Shown here: in pieces, positions 57,139 through 64,000 of the stretch
Position numbering within the stretch: position 1 is the stretch's first letter
How the letters are laid out: each line of letters opens with the position of its first letter
Origin: Sediminibacterium sp.
GTDB lineage: Bacteria; Bacteroidota; Bacteroidia; Chitinophagales; Chitinophagaceae
Assembly (NCBI RefSeq): GCF_030695065.1
Contig: NZ_JAUYTR010000025.1
Span: forward strand, 1 to 64,000
DNA length: 64,000 nt
Reading direction: 5' to 3'
Notes under the pieces: generated by a model
What the model was told of the DNA's origin: nothing
Databases searched by the model: none
The model's input: only the letters and a program-made list of their open reading frames with translations
Translations under genes and position numbers: made by a program

Positions 57139-57408
57139 ATGGCAAAAGAATCAATCAAAGCCAGACAAAGAAAGCGCGAGAAAATGGTAGCTCAATATGC
57201 TGAAAAGCGTGCAGCTCTTAAAGCAGCAGGTGACTACGCAGGATTAGATCTACTTCCAAAGAACGCTTCTCCGGTACGTTTAAAAAACCGTTGTCAGCTT
57301 ACAGGAAGACCTAAAGGTTATATGCGTTATTTTGGTTTGTCAAGGATTATGTTCCGTGACATGGCTTTAAACGGTATGATTCCAGGTGTTAAAAAAGCAA
57401 GCTGGTAG
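57139..57408 (+). CDS. rpsN: 30S ribosomal protein S14, zinc-free (C-minus) form
   Basis: S14 completes the small-subunit head near the A site. The 89 residues are the longer form: [45 protein letters not shown] and the KASW end. Only one cysteine is present, so the CxxC zinc knuckles of the short form are absent and it does not need zinc. Confidence 0.96.
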   Translation: MAKESIKARQRKREKMVAQYAEKRAALKAAGDYAGLDLLPKNASPVRLKNRCQLTGRPKGYMRYFGLSRIMFRDMALNGMIPGVKKASW

Positions 57409-57455
57409 TAGTCAGTTTGATAAACAAAATTTAGAACTAGTATAATTATAATAAT

Positions 57456-57854
57456 ATGGTAACTGATCCTATAGCAGACTTCTTAACTAGAATTCGTAAT
57501 GCTCAGTTGGCTGGTCATAGACTGGTTGAAATTCCTGCTTCTAATTTGAAGAAGCGTTTAACAGAGATTTTGTACGATCAAGGTTATATCTTGAAATACA
57601 AATTCGAAGACGATAACAAACAAGGTTTAATTAAGATCGCGTTGAAATACGATCCTAATACCAAAGTTCCTGCTATCCGTTCTTTAGAAAGAGTTAGCCG
57701 TCCAGGATTACGTCAATATGCAAAGCCTGCTGAAATCAAAAGAGTAATCAATGGTTTGGGTGTTGCCATCCTTAGTACATCTAAAGGTGTTCTAACCGAT
57801 AAGCAAGCGAAAGCTCAGAACGTAGGTGGAGAAGTGTTGTGTTATATTTCTTAA
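57456..57854 (+). CDS. rpsH: 30S ribosomal protein S8
   Basis: S8 binds central-domain 16S rRNA and, in E. coli, represses the spc operon. The 132 residues contain DPIADFLTRIRNAQLAGH, RSLERVSRPGLRQYAK and GLGVAILSTSKGVLTDKQAKAQNVGGEVLCYIS. Normal length. Confidence 0.97.
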   Translation: MVTDPIADFLTRIRNAQLAGHRLVEIPASNLKKRLTEILYDQGYILKYKFEDDNKQGLIKIALKYDPNTKVPAIRSLERVSRPGLRQYAKPAEIKRVINGLGVAILSTSKGVLTDKQAKAQNVGGEVLCYIS

Positions 57855-57932
57855 AATAAAAGGTTCCGACAATTAAGCCTCTTAGTCGTGGCTGAACACG
57901 GATCAATGTTCATAATAAATTAAAAATCGACT

Positions 57933-58487
57933 ATGTCTAGAATTGGTAAACAACCGGTAGTAGTTCCGGCAGGTGTTACAATCACCGTAAGTGCGGATAA
58001 TGTTCTTACTGTTAAAGGTCCTAAAGGCCAGTTAACACAGAATATTGATAGAGATATCACTATTGAGGTTAAAGAAGGTGAAGTTGTTTTCACCAGACCT
58101 ACAGATCAAATTCGTCATCGTGCAATGCACGGTTTATACCGTTCATTAGTGAACAATATGGTTAAAGGTGTAACCGAAGGTTATAAGAAAGAATTAGAAT
58201 TAGTGGGGGTAGGTTTTAAAGCCGCTAACACTGGAAACTTATTAGATCTTGCTTTAGGATATTCTCACAATATCATCATTGAGATTCCAAGTGAACTTAA
58301 AGTTTCAACTACCACTGAAAAAGGTCAAAACCCTAAAGTATTCTTAGAAGGAATTGATAAGCAGTTGATAGGACAAGTTGCTGCTAAGTTGAGAAGCTTA
58401 CGTAAGCCTGAGCCATACAAAGGAAAAGGTGTTAAGTATGCAGGTGAAATTTTAAGAAGAAAAGCAGGTAAATCAGCAGGTAAATAA
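57933..58487 (+). CDS. rplF: 50S ribosomal protein L6
   Basis: L6 lies at the base of the stalk near the factor-binding site. The 184 residues begin MSRIGKQPVVVPAGV and have MVKGVTEGYKKELELVGVGFKA and the RKPEPYKGKGVKYAGEILRRKAGKSAGK end. A 78-base AT-rich gap precedes it. Confidence 0.97.
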   Translation: MSRIGKQPVVVPAGVTITVSADNVLTVKGPKGQLTQNIDRDITIEVKEGEVVFTRPTDQIRHRAMHGLYRSLVNNMVKGVTEGYKKELELVGVGFKAANTGNLLDLALGYSHNIIIEIPSELKVSTTTEKGQNPKVFLEGIDKQLIGQVAAKLRSLRKPEPYKGKGVKYAGEILRRKAGKSAGK

Positions 58488-58536
58488 TTAAACTAACAAA
58501 TCCACCGGCCGAATCGGAGGTATAAAATAAACAACA

Positions 58537-58887
58537 ATGGGTAAATTAATACAAAGGCAGAAAATCAGGTACCGCATCCGTAAAAAGATTGCAGGTACTG
58601 CTGTAAAGCCACGTCTTTCTGTATTCAGAAGCAATGCCGAAATCTATGCACAATTAATTGATGATGATAATGGTGTTACCATTGTTGCTGCATCTTCAAG
58701 AGACAAGGATATTGCTGCACAGAAGGTAACTAAAATAGAGAAATCTAAAATGGTTGGCGCTGCAGTAGCAAAAAAAGCATTAGCTCTCGGATTAACTAAT
58801 TGTGTATTCGACAGAGGTGGAAATCTATATCATGGCCGTGTGAAGTCTGTAGCAGACGGAGCAAGAGAAGGTGGCTTGGTATTCTAA
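58537..58887 (+). CDS. rplR: 50S ribosomal protein L18
   Basis: L18 carries 5S rRNA into the large subunit. The 116 residues contain [45 protein letters not shown] and the conserved [26 protein letters not shown] end. Confidence 0.97.
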   Translation: MGKLIQRQKIRYRIRKKIAGTAVKPRLSVFRSNAEIYAQLIDDDNGVTIVAASSRDKDIAAQKVTKIEKSKMVGAAVAKKALALGLTNCVFDRGGNLYHGRVKSVADGAREGGLVF

Positions 58888-58917
58888 ATTACTAACATCA
58901 ATTTAATCGCTCAATAA

Positions 58918-59439
58918 ATGTCTAAAGTAAGCGTAAATAAAGTAAAAGCGGGTGGCGACATCGAACTGAAAGATAAGGTAGTTGCTATTAACCGTGTGGT
59001 AAAAACCACAAAAGGTGGCCGTACATTTAGTTTCTCTGCTCTTGTAGTAGTAGGAAACGAAAATGGTATTGTTGGTCAAGGTCTTGGTAAAGCAAAAGAA
59101 GTACAAGAAGCAATTGCTAAAGGTATTGAAGATGCAAAAAAGAACTTGGTTAAAGTACCAGTTATGCACGGAACTATTCCTCACGAACAGTGGGCAAAAG
59201 ATGGTGCTGCTAAAGTATTGATTAAGCCAGCTGCACACGGAGCGGGTGTAATTGCGGGAGGCAGCATGCGTTCTGTTTTAGAAAGTGCTGGAATTACCGA
59301 CGTACTTGCTAAGAGCCTTGGTTCTGCTAATCCACACAACGTGGTTAAAGCTACCATTAAAGCTTTAAGCCTTTTAAGAGAACCAGTTCAGGTTGCAAAA
59401 GGCCGTAACATCAAATTGAGCAAAGTTTTCAACGGATAA
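58918..59439 (+). CDS. rpsE: 30S ribosomal protein S5
   Basis: S5 helps decoding fidelity and mRNA unwinding. The 173 residues contain the double-stranded RNA-binding-like N domain ([31 protein letters not shown]) and the [27 protein letters not shown] and [19 protein letters not shown] motifs. Confidence 0.97.
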   Translation: MSKVSVNKVKAGGDIELKDKVVAINRVVKTTKGGRTFSFSALVVVGNENGIVGQGLGKAKEVQEAIAKGIEDAKKNLVKVPVMHGTIPHEQWAKDGAAKVLIKPAAHGAGVIAGGSMRSVLESAGITDVLAKSLGSANPHNVVKATIKALSLLREPVQVAKGRNIKLSKVFNG

Positions 59440-59444
59440 TATTT

Positions 59445-59627
59445 ATGAAAAAGATAAAAATCACTCAAATAAAAAGCGGCATCGACAGATCTGAGCGCCA
59501 AAAGCAAACGCTTATTGCACTTGGTTTAAAAAAGTTGAATGCTTCTAAAGAAGTAGAAGCTACTCCACAAATACTAGGCATGGTTAACAAAGTTAGCCAC
59601 TTGGTAAAGGTTGAAGAAGTTGCTTAA
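59445..59627 (+). CDS. rpmD: 50S ribosomal protein L30
   Basis: L30 is a 60-residue protein: KKIKITQIKSGIDRSERQKQ, LIALGLKKLNASKEV and MVNKVSHLVKVEEV match the family. It is 5 bases after rpsE. A long hairpin follows before rplO. Confidence 0.95.
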   Translation: MKKIKITQIKSGIDRSERQKQTLIALGLKKLNASKEVEATPQILGMVNKVSHLVKVEEVA

Positions 59628-59640
59628 TTAAGAAATTTTC

Positions 59641-59692
59641 AAGTCAGTAGTTTGGATATACCGCTTCATGCGGATATCTTTACTCCTGACTT
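59641..59692 (+). promoter_or_regulatory. Long hairpin between rpmD and rplO
   Basis: AAGTCAG (59641-59647) pairs with CTGACTT (59686-59692); inside, GATAT (59655-59659) pairs with ATATC (59674-59678) and CCGC (59661-59664) with GCGG (59670-59673) around loop TTCAT, with one bulged A. TTATTTATT follows. It may be a partial terminator, a processing site or a protein-binding leader. A second small hairpin, GGGGT with ACCCC (59715-59727), lies between it and rplO. Confidence 0.45.
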
Positions 59693-59749
59693 TTATTTAT
59701 TATAAACAATGCGAGGGGTGATACCCCGTAAGTTCAAAATCAAGTTAAC

Positions 59750-60199
59750 ATGAAACTACACAATTTAAAACCTGCTGAAGGTTCTGTAAAAAGAGAGAAA
59801 AGAATAGGTCGTGGTGAAGCATCTGGTAAAGGTGGTACATCTACAAAAGGTAACAAAGGTGGTCAAAGCCGTGCTGGTTACAAAAGTAAAATGGCTCACG
59901 AAGGTGGTCAAATGCCAATTCAGCGTCGTATTCCTAAGCGTGGATTTAAGAATATCAATAGAGTAGAGTACAAGGTATTCAACCTTGGTCAATTAGATCA
60001 GTTGGTAGAGAAATACGGTTTCACTGAAATTTCTTTAGAGAATTTATACATCAACGGTTTAATCAGCCGTACAGATAATGTTAAAGTATTAGGTAATGGC
60101 GAGCTGAAATCAAAACTCAGTTTCAAAATTAACGCCATCAGCGAAAAAGCAAAAACTGCTATTGAAGCTGCAGGCGGAACTGTTGAGATTATCAAATAA
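59750..60199 (+). CDS. rplO: 50S ribosomal protein L15
   Basis: L15 is a late-assembly protein of the large subunit. The 149 residues begin MKLHNLKPAEGSVKREKRIGRG and have GTSTKGNKGGQSRAGYKSKMAHEGGQMPIQRRIPKRGFKNI (Gly/Arg-rich extension, split over residues about 29-68) and the KAAGGTVEII-type end. A 122-base gap with two hairpins precedes it. Confidence 0.97.
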   Translation: MKLHNLKPAEGSVKREKRIGRGEASGKGGTSTKGNKGGQSRAGYKSKMAHEGGQMPIQRRIPKRGFKNINRVEYKVFNLGQLDQLVEKYGFTEISLENLYINGLISRTDNVKVLGNGELKSKLSFKINAISEKAKTAIEAAGGTVEIIK

Positions 60200-60216
60200 T
60201 TTTAACGTAATTTGCC

Positions 60217-60240
60217 AGACGCATCGTGTATGCGTCTTTT
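60217..60240 (+). terminator. Hairpin between rplO and secY
   Basis: AGACGCAT (60217-60224) pairs with ATGCGTCT (60230-60237) around a five-base loop, followed by TTT then GGTTTT. It looks like a terminator with a short T tract and may reduce read-through into secY. Confidence 0.55.
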
Positions 60241-60274
60241 GGTTTTAAGTTATAACGCCATTTAATTTAGTGAA

Positions 60275-61621
60275 GTGAAAAAATTAGTTCAAACTTTTAG
60301 GAATATTTGGACCATTGAAGAATTACGAAATAAAATTATCGTAACCCTTGCTTTGGTGTTAACTTATCGTTTTGGTACGCACATCGTTTTACCGGGTATT
60401 GATCCTAATAAAATTGAAGCTGCTGCCAACTCTGCAAAGAGTAATGGATTGCTAGGCATATTTGATATGTTTGCGGGTGGTGCTTTTTCTCAAGCATCAA
60501 TACTTGCATTAGGTATCATGCCTTATATCTCTGCTTCTATCTTTATGCAATTGATGACAATTTTAGTTCCTCAATTACAAAAAGTTCAAAAAGAGGGGGA
60601 GAGTGGACGTAAAAAAATTAACCAGTGGACACGTTACTTAACAGTAATTGTAACACTATTTCAAGCAGGTGCATATGTTGCTTACTTAAATAGTCCTGGT
60701 TATGCTGAAGCAATTTTACCTGCATACAAGCCATTTTTCTGGTTTTCTACTGTAGTAACTTTAACTGCTGGTACTTTATTTGTAATGTGGTTAGGTGAAA
60801 GAATCCAAGACAAAGGATTGGGTAATGGTACTTCTATCATCATTATGGTAGGTATCTTAGCCCGCCTTCCTCAAAGCATCATACAGGAGTTTGGTGCCAA
60901 AGGTGTTAGTGGCGGTGGTGGTTTATTAATATTCTTGATTGAAATTGCTGTATTGGTTTCCATAATTATGGGACTAATTATTTTGGTGCAAGGTGTTAGG
61001 AAAATACCAGTTAACTATGCCAAACAAATTATTGGCAGCAGACAATTTGGTGGAGCCCGTCAATTCTTACCTGTTAAAGTAAATAGTGCAGGGGTTATGC
61101 CAATCATTTTTGCGCAAGCAATTATGTTCCTTCCAACTTTAGTTTCATTCACTAATTTGGATTCTGCATCTGGGATTGTTAAAATTTTCAATGACCATAG
61201 TAATGCTTGGTATATGTTAATATACTCTGTAATGGTAATTGGATTCACTTTCCTTTACACAGCACTTATTTTCAATCCTAAGCAAATTGCTGAAGATTTA
61301 AAACGTAATAATGGATTTGTACCTGGTGTTAAGCCTGGTCAACCAACTGCAGATTATATTGGTGCAATTATGGATAAAATAACTTTGCCTGGTGCTATAT
61401 TCTTAGCATTGGTAGGTATTCTTCCTGGTTTTGCTCAAAGATTAGGTGTTACCCAAGGTTTCAGTACATTCTTTGGAGGTACCTCACTACTAATTATGGT
61501 TGGTGTAGTTTTAGATACTTTGCAACAAATTGAAACGTATTTGTTAATGCGTCAATACGATGGATTAATGAATAGCGGTAGAGTTCAAGGAAGACAAGGT
61601 GTAACTAGTACTACTATCTAA
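60275..61621 (+). CDS. secY: Preprotein translocase subunit SecY
   Basis: SecY is the channel of the Sec translocon with ten TM segments. The 448-residue protein begins at a GTG (KKLVQTFRNIWTIEELRNKIIVTLALVLTYRFG), has the plug region GLLGIFDMFAGGAFSQASILALGIMPYISASIFMQL (residues about 55-90) and PGVKPGQPTADYI and GGTSLLIMVGVVLDTLQQIETYL near the end. The GTG start is supported by the family's usual N-terminus and the absence of an in-frame ATG upstream. It is flanked by hairpins on both sides. Confidence 0.96.
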   Translation: MKKLVQTFRNIWTIEELRNKIIVTLALVLTYRFGTHIVLPGIDPNKIEAAANSAKSNGLLGIFDMFAGGAFSQASILALGIMPYISASIFMQLMTILVPQLQKVQKEGESGRKKINQWTRYLTVIVTLFQAGAYVAYLNSPGYAEAILPAYKPFFWFSTVVTLTAGTLFVMWLGERIQDKGLGNGTSIIIMVGILARLPQSIIQEFGAKGVSGGGGLLIFLIEIAVLVSIIMGLIILVQGVRKIPVNYAKQIIGSRQFGGARQFLPVKVNSAGVMPIIFAQAIMFLPTLVSFTNLDSASGIVKIFNDHSNAWYMLIYSVMVIGFTFLYTALIFNPKQIAEDLKRNNGFVPGVKPGQPTADYIGAIMDKITLPGAIFLALVGILPGFAQRLGVTQGFSTFFGGTSLLIMVGVVLDTLQQIETYLLMRQYDGLMNSGRVQGRQGVTSTTI

Positions 61622-61644
61622 TATCAAATAAAACAACGAACTTT

Positions 61645-61684
61645 GTAAACCTGTTTGGCATTGCTAAACAGGTTTACTTTTTAT
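61645..61684 (+). terminator. secY terminator
   Basis: A 12-bp perfect stem, GTAAACCTGTTT with AAACAGGTTTAC, has a nine-base loop and is followed by TTTTTATT. It ends the ribosomal-protein/secY transcript before map. Confidence 0.92.
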
Positions 61685-61710
61685 TACAAATGACCAGAAG
61701 AAATAAAGAA

Positions 61711-62517
61711 ATGATTATCTATAAAACTGAATCGGAAATTGCACTAATGAAAGATGCTGCTATGTTGGTGAGTAAAACACTTACCGAAGTAGCTAAAGTG
61801 CTTAAGCCTGGTATGACTACATTGCAAATAGATAAATTATGTTCAGATTTTATTAAGCAACACAATGCCATTTCTTCTTTTTTAAATTACAGAGGATATC
61901 CATTTACTATTTGTGCATCGGTGAATGATGTGGTGGTGCATGGTTTTCCAAACGAAATTCCTTTAAAGAATGGGGATATTGTTTCAATTGATATGGGCGT
62001 AATACTCAATGGTTGGCATGGCGATCACGCTTATACTTTTATTATGGGTGACGCGGATTTAGACGCTATCAATTTGGTTAAAGTAACAAAAGAGTCTTTG
62101 TATAAAGGAATAGAGAAAGCGATCGTAAACAATCGCATTGGAGATATTGCATATGCAATTCAAGAACATACCGAAATTAAAAATGGGTATGGTGTTGTTA
62201 GGGAGTTGGTAGGTCATGGACTTGGAAGAAGTTTACATGAAGATCCTCAAATGCCTAATTATGGTAAAAGAGGATCTGGTCCTAAATTAAAAGAGAATTT
62301 AGTATTGGCAATTGAGCCAATGATTAATTTAGGTTCACGAGAGGTATATACCGATGATGACGGTTGGACAGTTAGAACAAGGGATGGCAAGCCTTCTGTT
62401 CACTTTGAACACGATGTATGTGTGAAGCGCAACAAAGCACTTATTTTATCTGATTATAGTATCATTGAAGCTGCTGAGAAATCCAATCCAAATTTGAATA
62501 CCAGTTATTATTCATAG
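61711..62517 (+). CDS. map: Methionine aminopeptidase, type I
   Basis: MetAP removes the initiator methionine from new proteins and uses two metal ions. From MIIYKTESEIALMKD the protein is 268 residues. Metal ligands are readable: VSIDMGV and WHGDHAYTF (Asp pair), VGHGLGRSLHEDP (His), LVLAIEPMI (Glu) and HFEHDVCV (Glu/His region). An in-frame ATG at 61690 would add seven residues but lies 5 bases after the secY terminator T tract, so the second start is preferred. The next gene follows after three bases. Confidence 0.94.
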   Translation: MIIYKTESEIALMKDAAMLVSKTLTEVAKVLKPGMTTLQIDKLCSDFIKQHNAISSFLNYRGYPFTICASVNDVVVHGFPNEIPLKNGDIVSIDMGVILNGWHGDHAYTFIMGDADLDAINLVKVTKESLYKGIEKAIVNNRIGDIAYAIQEHTEIKNGYGVVRELVGHGLGRSLHEDPQMPNYGKRGSGPKLKENLVLAIEPMINLGSREVYTDDDGWTVRTRDGKPSVHFEHDVCVKRNKALILSDYSIIEAAEKSNPNLNTSYYS

Positions 62518-62520
62518 CGA

Positions 62521-63747
62521 ATGAAAAACCTTATTGTGATTGGTGGAGGTGCTGCAGGTTTTTTTTGTGCAGTGAATGCCGCAAGATTAAATCCAAATCT
62601 TAAAGTTACCATTTTAGAAAAATCAAATAAGCTTTTATCTAAAGTTAAAGTTAGTGGTGGAGGAAGATGCAATACAACACATCAGCTTTTTGAAATACCT
62701 GAACTGGTAAAAAAATATCCAAGAGGTGAACAGTTTTTAAAAAAAGCATTTTACCAATTTAATACACATCATACTATAGAGTGGTTTGCCAACCGTGGCG
62801 TTGAATTGCATGCAGAAGCTGATGGTAGAATGTTTCCTGTAAGTAATAATTCTGAAACTATTATAGCGTGTTTGTTAAAAGAAGCAGATCAATTTAAAGT
62901 CAAAATTGAAATGCAAACTGAGGTAAAAAAAATCACTAAACTGGATACTAAATTTCAGATTGAAACGAATAAATTAGGACTAATTGAAGCAGATTATATC
63001 TGTATTGCTTCAGGTGGATTACCCAAGATGGAAATGTTTAATTGGATTAGTCAATTAGGACATGCCATACAATCGCCCGTACCATCACTTTTTACTTTTA
63101 ATATGCCCAAGCATCCCATTACTTCATTAATGGGACTATCTGTTGGCAATGCTGTAATTAAAATAAGTGGAACCAAATTAAAAGAACAAGGGGCTTTATT
63201 GATTACCCATTGGGGACTAAGTGGTCCTGTTGTATTAAAATTGTCTGCATGGGGTGCAAGGCAATTGGCCAATATGGGTTATCAATTTTCTATTCAAGTA
63301 AATTGGTTAGGTGAAACCACTGATGCATTATTAAGATTGGATTGGTCATTTTATCGAGAGCAATTTTCTGCAAACAAAATAGGCAGCAAATATCCATTTG
63401 CTTTGCCTGCAAGGTTATGGCATTTTCTATTAGATGAGGCAGGTATTTCTGCAGATACTAGATGGGGCGAAATTAAAGCTGCAAATCAAAACAAATTGAT
63501 TCAACTACTTACGAGTCATGTTTTCGATATTAATGGTAAAACAACATTTAAAGAAGAGTTTGTTACTAGTGGAGGAGTGCAGCTTTCGAATATTCATCCT
63601 CAAACCATGGAAAGTAAATTGGTTCCAGGCTTGTATTTTGCGGGTGAAGTAATGGATGTTGATGGAATTACTGGTGGATTTAATTTTCAGCATGCTTGGA
63701 CTAGCGGCTTCAATGCAGCAACCGCAATTGCACAATCGGCTCAATAA
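62521..63747 (+). CDS. NAD(P)/FAD-dependent oxidoreductase, HI0933/YhiN (BaiN-like) family
   Basis: A 408-residue flavoprotein. The dinucleotide motif is IGGGAAGFFCAVNAA at residues 6-20. The family signatures KVKVSGGGRCNTTH (41-54) and the C-terminal GGVQLSNIHPQTMESKLVPGLYFAGEVMDVDGITGGFNFQHAW region, split over residues about 352-395, are clear. The reaction is not established for most members. It is cotranscribed with map (three-base gap). An AT-rich gap of 80 bases separates it from the CBS gene. Confidence 0.88.
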   Translation: MKNLIVIGGGAAGFFCAVNAARLNPNLKVTILEKSNKLLSKVKVSGGGRCNTTHQLFEIPELVKKYPRGEQFLKKAFYQFNTHHTIEWFANRGVELHAEADGRMFPVSNNSETIIACLLKEADQFKVKIEMQTEVKKITKLDTKFQIETNKLGLIEADYICIASGGLPKMEMFNWISQLGHAIQSPVPSLFTFNMPKHPITSLMGLSVGNAVIKISGTKLKEQGALLITHWGLSGPVVLKLSAWGARQLANMGYQFSIQVNWLGETTDALLRLDWSFYREQFSANKIGSKYPFALPARLWHFLLDEAGISADTRWGEIKAANQNKLIQLLTSHVFDINGKTTFKEEFVTSGGVQLSNIHPQTMESKLVPGLYFAGEVMDVDGITGGFNFQHAWTSGFNAATAIAQSAQ

Positions 63748-63827
63748 GTTTTAGGAAATTCCCTTTTTAGCAGCAAGTATTGCATTTTAAAAATAAATGT
63801 CTTAACTTATAGCTAGAAAATTACCCT

Positions 63828-64000
63828 ATGAGTAAAGTAAGTAATATCCTTGCTAGAAAAGGCACCAATGTTGCCAGTGTTAGCCCAAACACGTCTGTTA
63901 TAGACGCATTGAAAATGATGGCAGAGAAAAATATTGGCTCTGTTGTTGTTTCAGAGAATGATCAATTTTTAGGCATCCTTACAGAAAGAGACTATTCACG
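63828..64000 (+). CDS. CBS-domain protein, 3' end beyond the window
   Basis: Only the first 57 codons are present. They begin MSKVSNILARKGTNVASV and read SVIDALKMMAEKNIGSVVVS and FLGILTERDYS, which is the first CBS motif with its (T/S)xRDY-type end. CBS pairs bind adenosyl ligands such as AMP or ATP. The total length and any fused domains cannot be seen. Confidence 0.85.
   Translation, partial: MSKVSNILARKGTNVASVSPNTSVIDALKMMAEKNIGSVVVSENDQFLGILTERDYS

Overview
The window comes from a member of the Bacteroidota, most likely the Chitinophagales/Chitinophagaceae. Evidence read from the sequence: three large secreted proteins end in type IX secretion (T9SS) sorting domains; promoters carry the Bacteroidota -7 element TAnnTTTG (rpsL, fusA, rpsJ, efp, yidC, pyrG and others); start codons rarely have a Shine-Dalgarno sequence; a type III glutamine synthetase, a GLPGLI-like protein, a DUF4407 protein and a ComA-like phosphosulfolactate synthase are present. 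The lineage is an inference; no database was searched. Gene packing is tight, with several convergent pairs whose stop codons touch or overlap.

Layout. 1-173: 5S rRNA, the end of an rRNA operon, and its terminator. 0.2-9.6 kb: histidine kinase, ElaA-type acetyltransferase, FAD-dependent oxidoreductase, RarA, MFS transporter, aspS, a PadR regulator with its HAAS-like membrane partner, and a small membrane protein. 9.7-12.3 kb: efp, then accB-accC for fatty-acid synthesis. 12.4-15.0 kb: a small Spy-like periplasmic protein and glnA type III. 15.2-26.3 kb: the accessory block. Two large T9SS cargo proteins that share a C-terminal half of about 560 residues flank a four-gene operon encoding a secreted propeller-like protein, a diheme MauG/CcP-type peroxidase, a secreted protein resembling copper amine oxidase but apparently without the copper histidines, and a NarL-type response regulator. 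26.5-46.4 kb: housekeeping genes (purL, hldD, pyrG, yidC, aroE, rdgB, ilvE) mixed with secreted or hypothetical proteins and a third T9SS cargo protein. 46.5-61.6 kb: rpsL-rpsG, fusA, then the S10/spc ribosomal protein cluster from rpsJ to secY. 61.7-64.0 kb: map, a BaiN/YhiN-like flavoprotein and the start of a CBS-domain gene.

The most notable points are: (i) the peroxidase plus copper-site-less amine-oxidase-like operon, with a 26-bp element repeated upstream of both flanking T9SS genes, which suggests one regulon; (ii) an EF-P whose tip residue is Arg32 rather than the usual lysine, with no earP next to it; (iii) a 290-bp structured gap between rpsJ and rplC and further hairpins between rpmD, rplO and secY; (iv) a nested hairpin at the 5' end of the pyrG leader; and (v) the ribosomal cluster stopping at map, without infA-rpmJ-rpsM-rpsK-rpsD-rpoA-rplQ.
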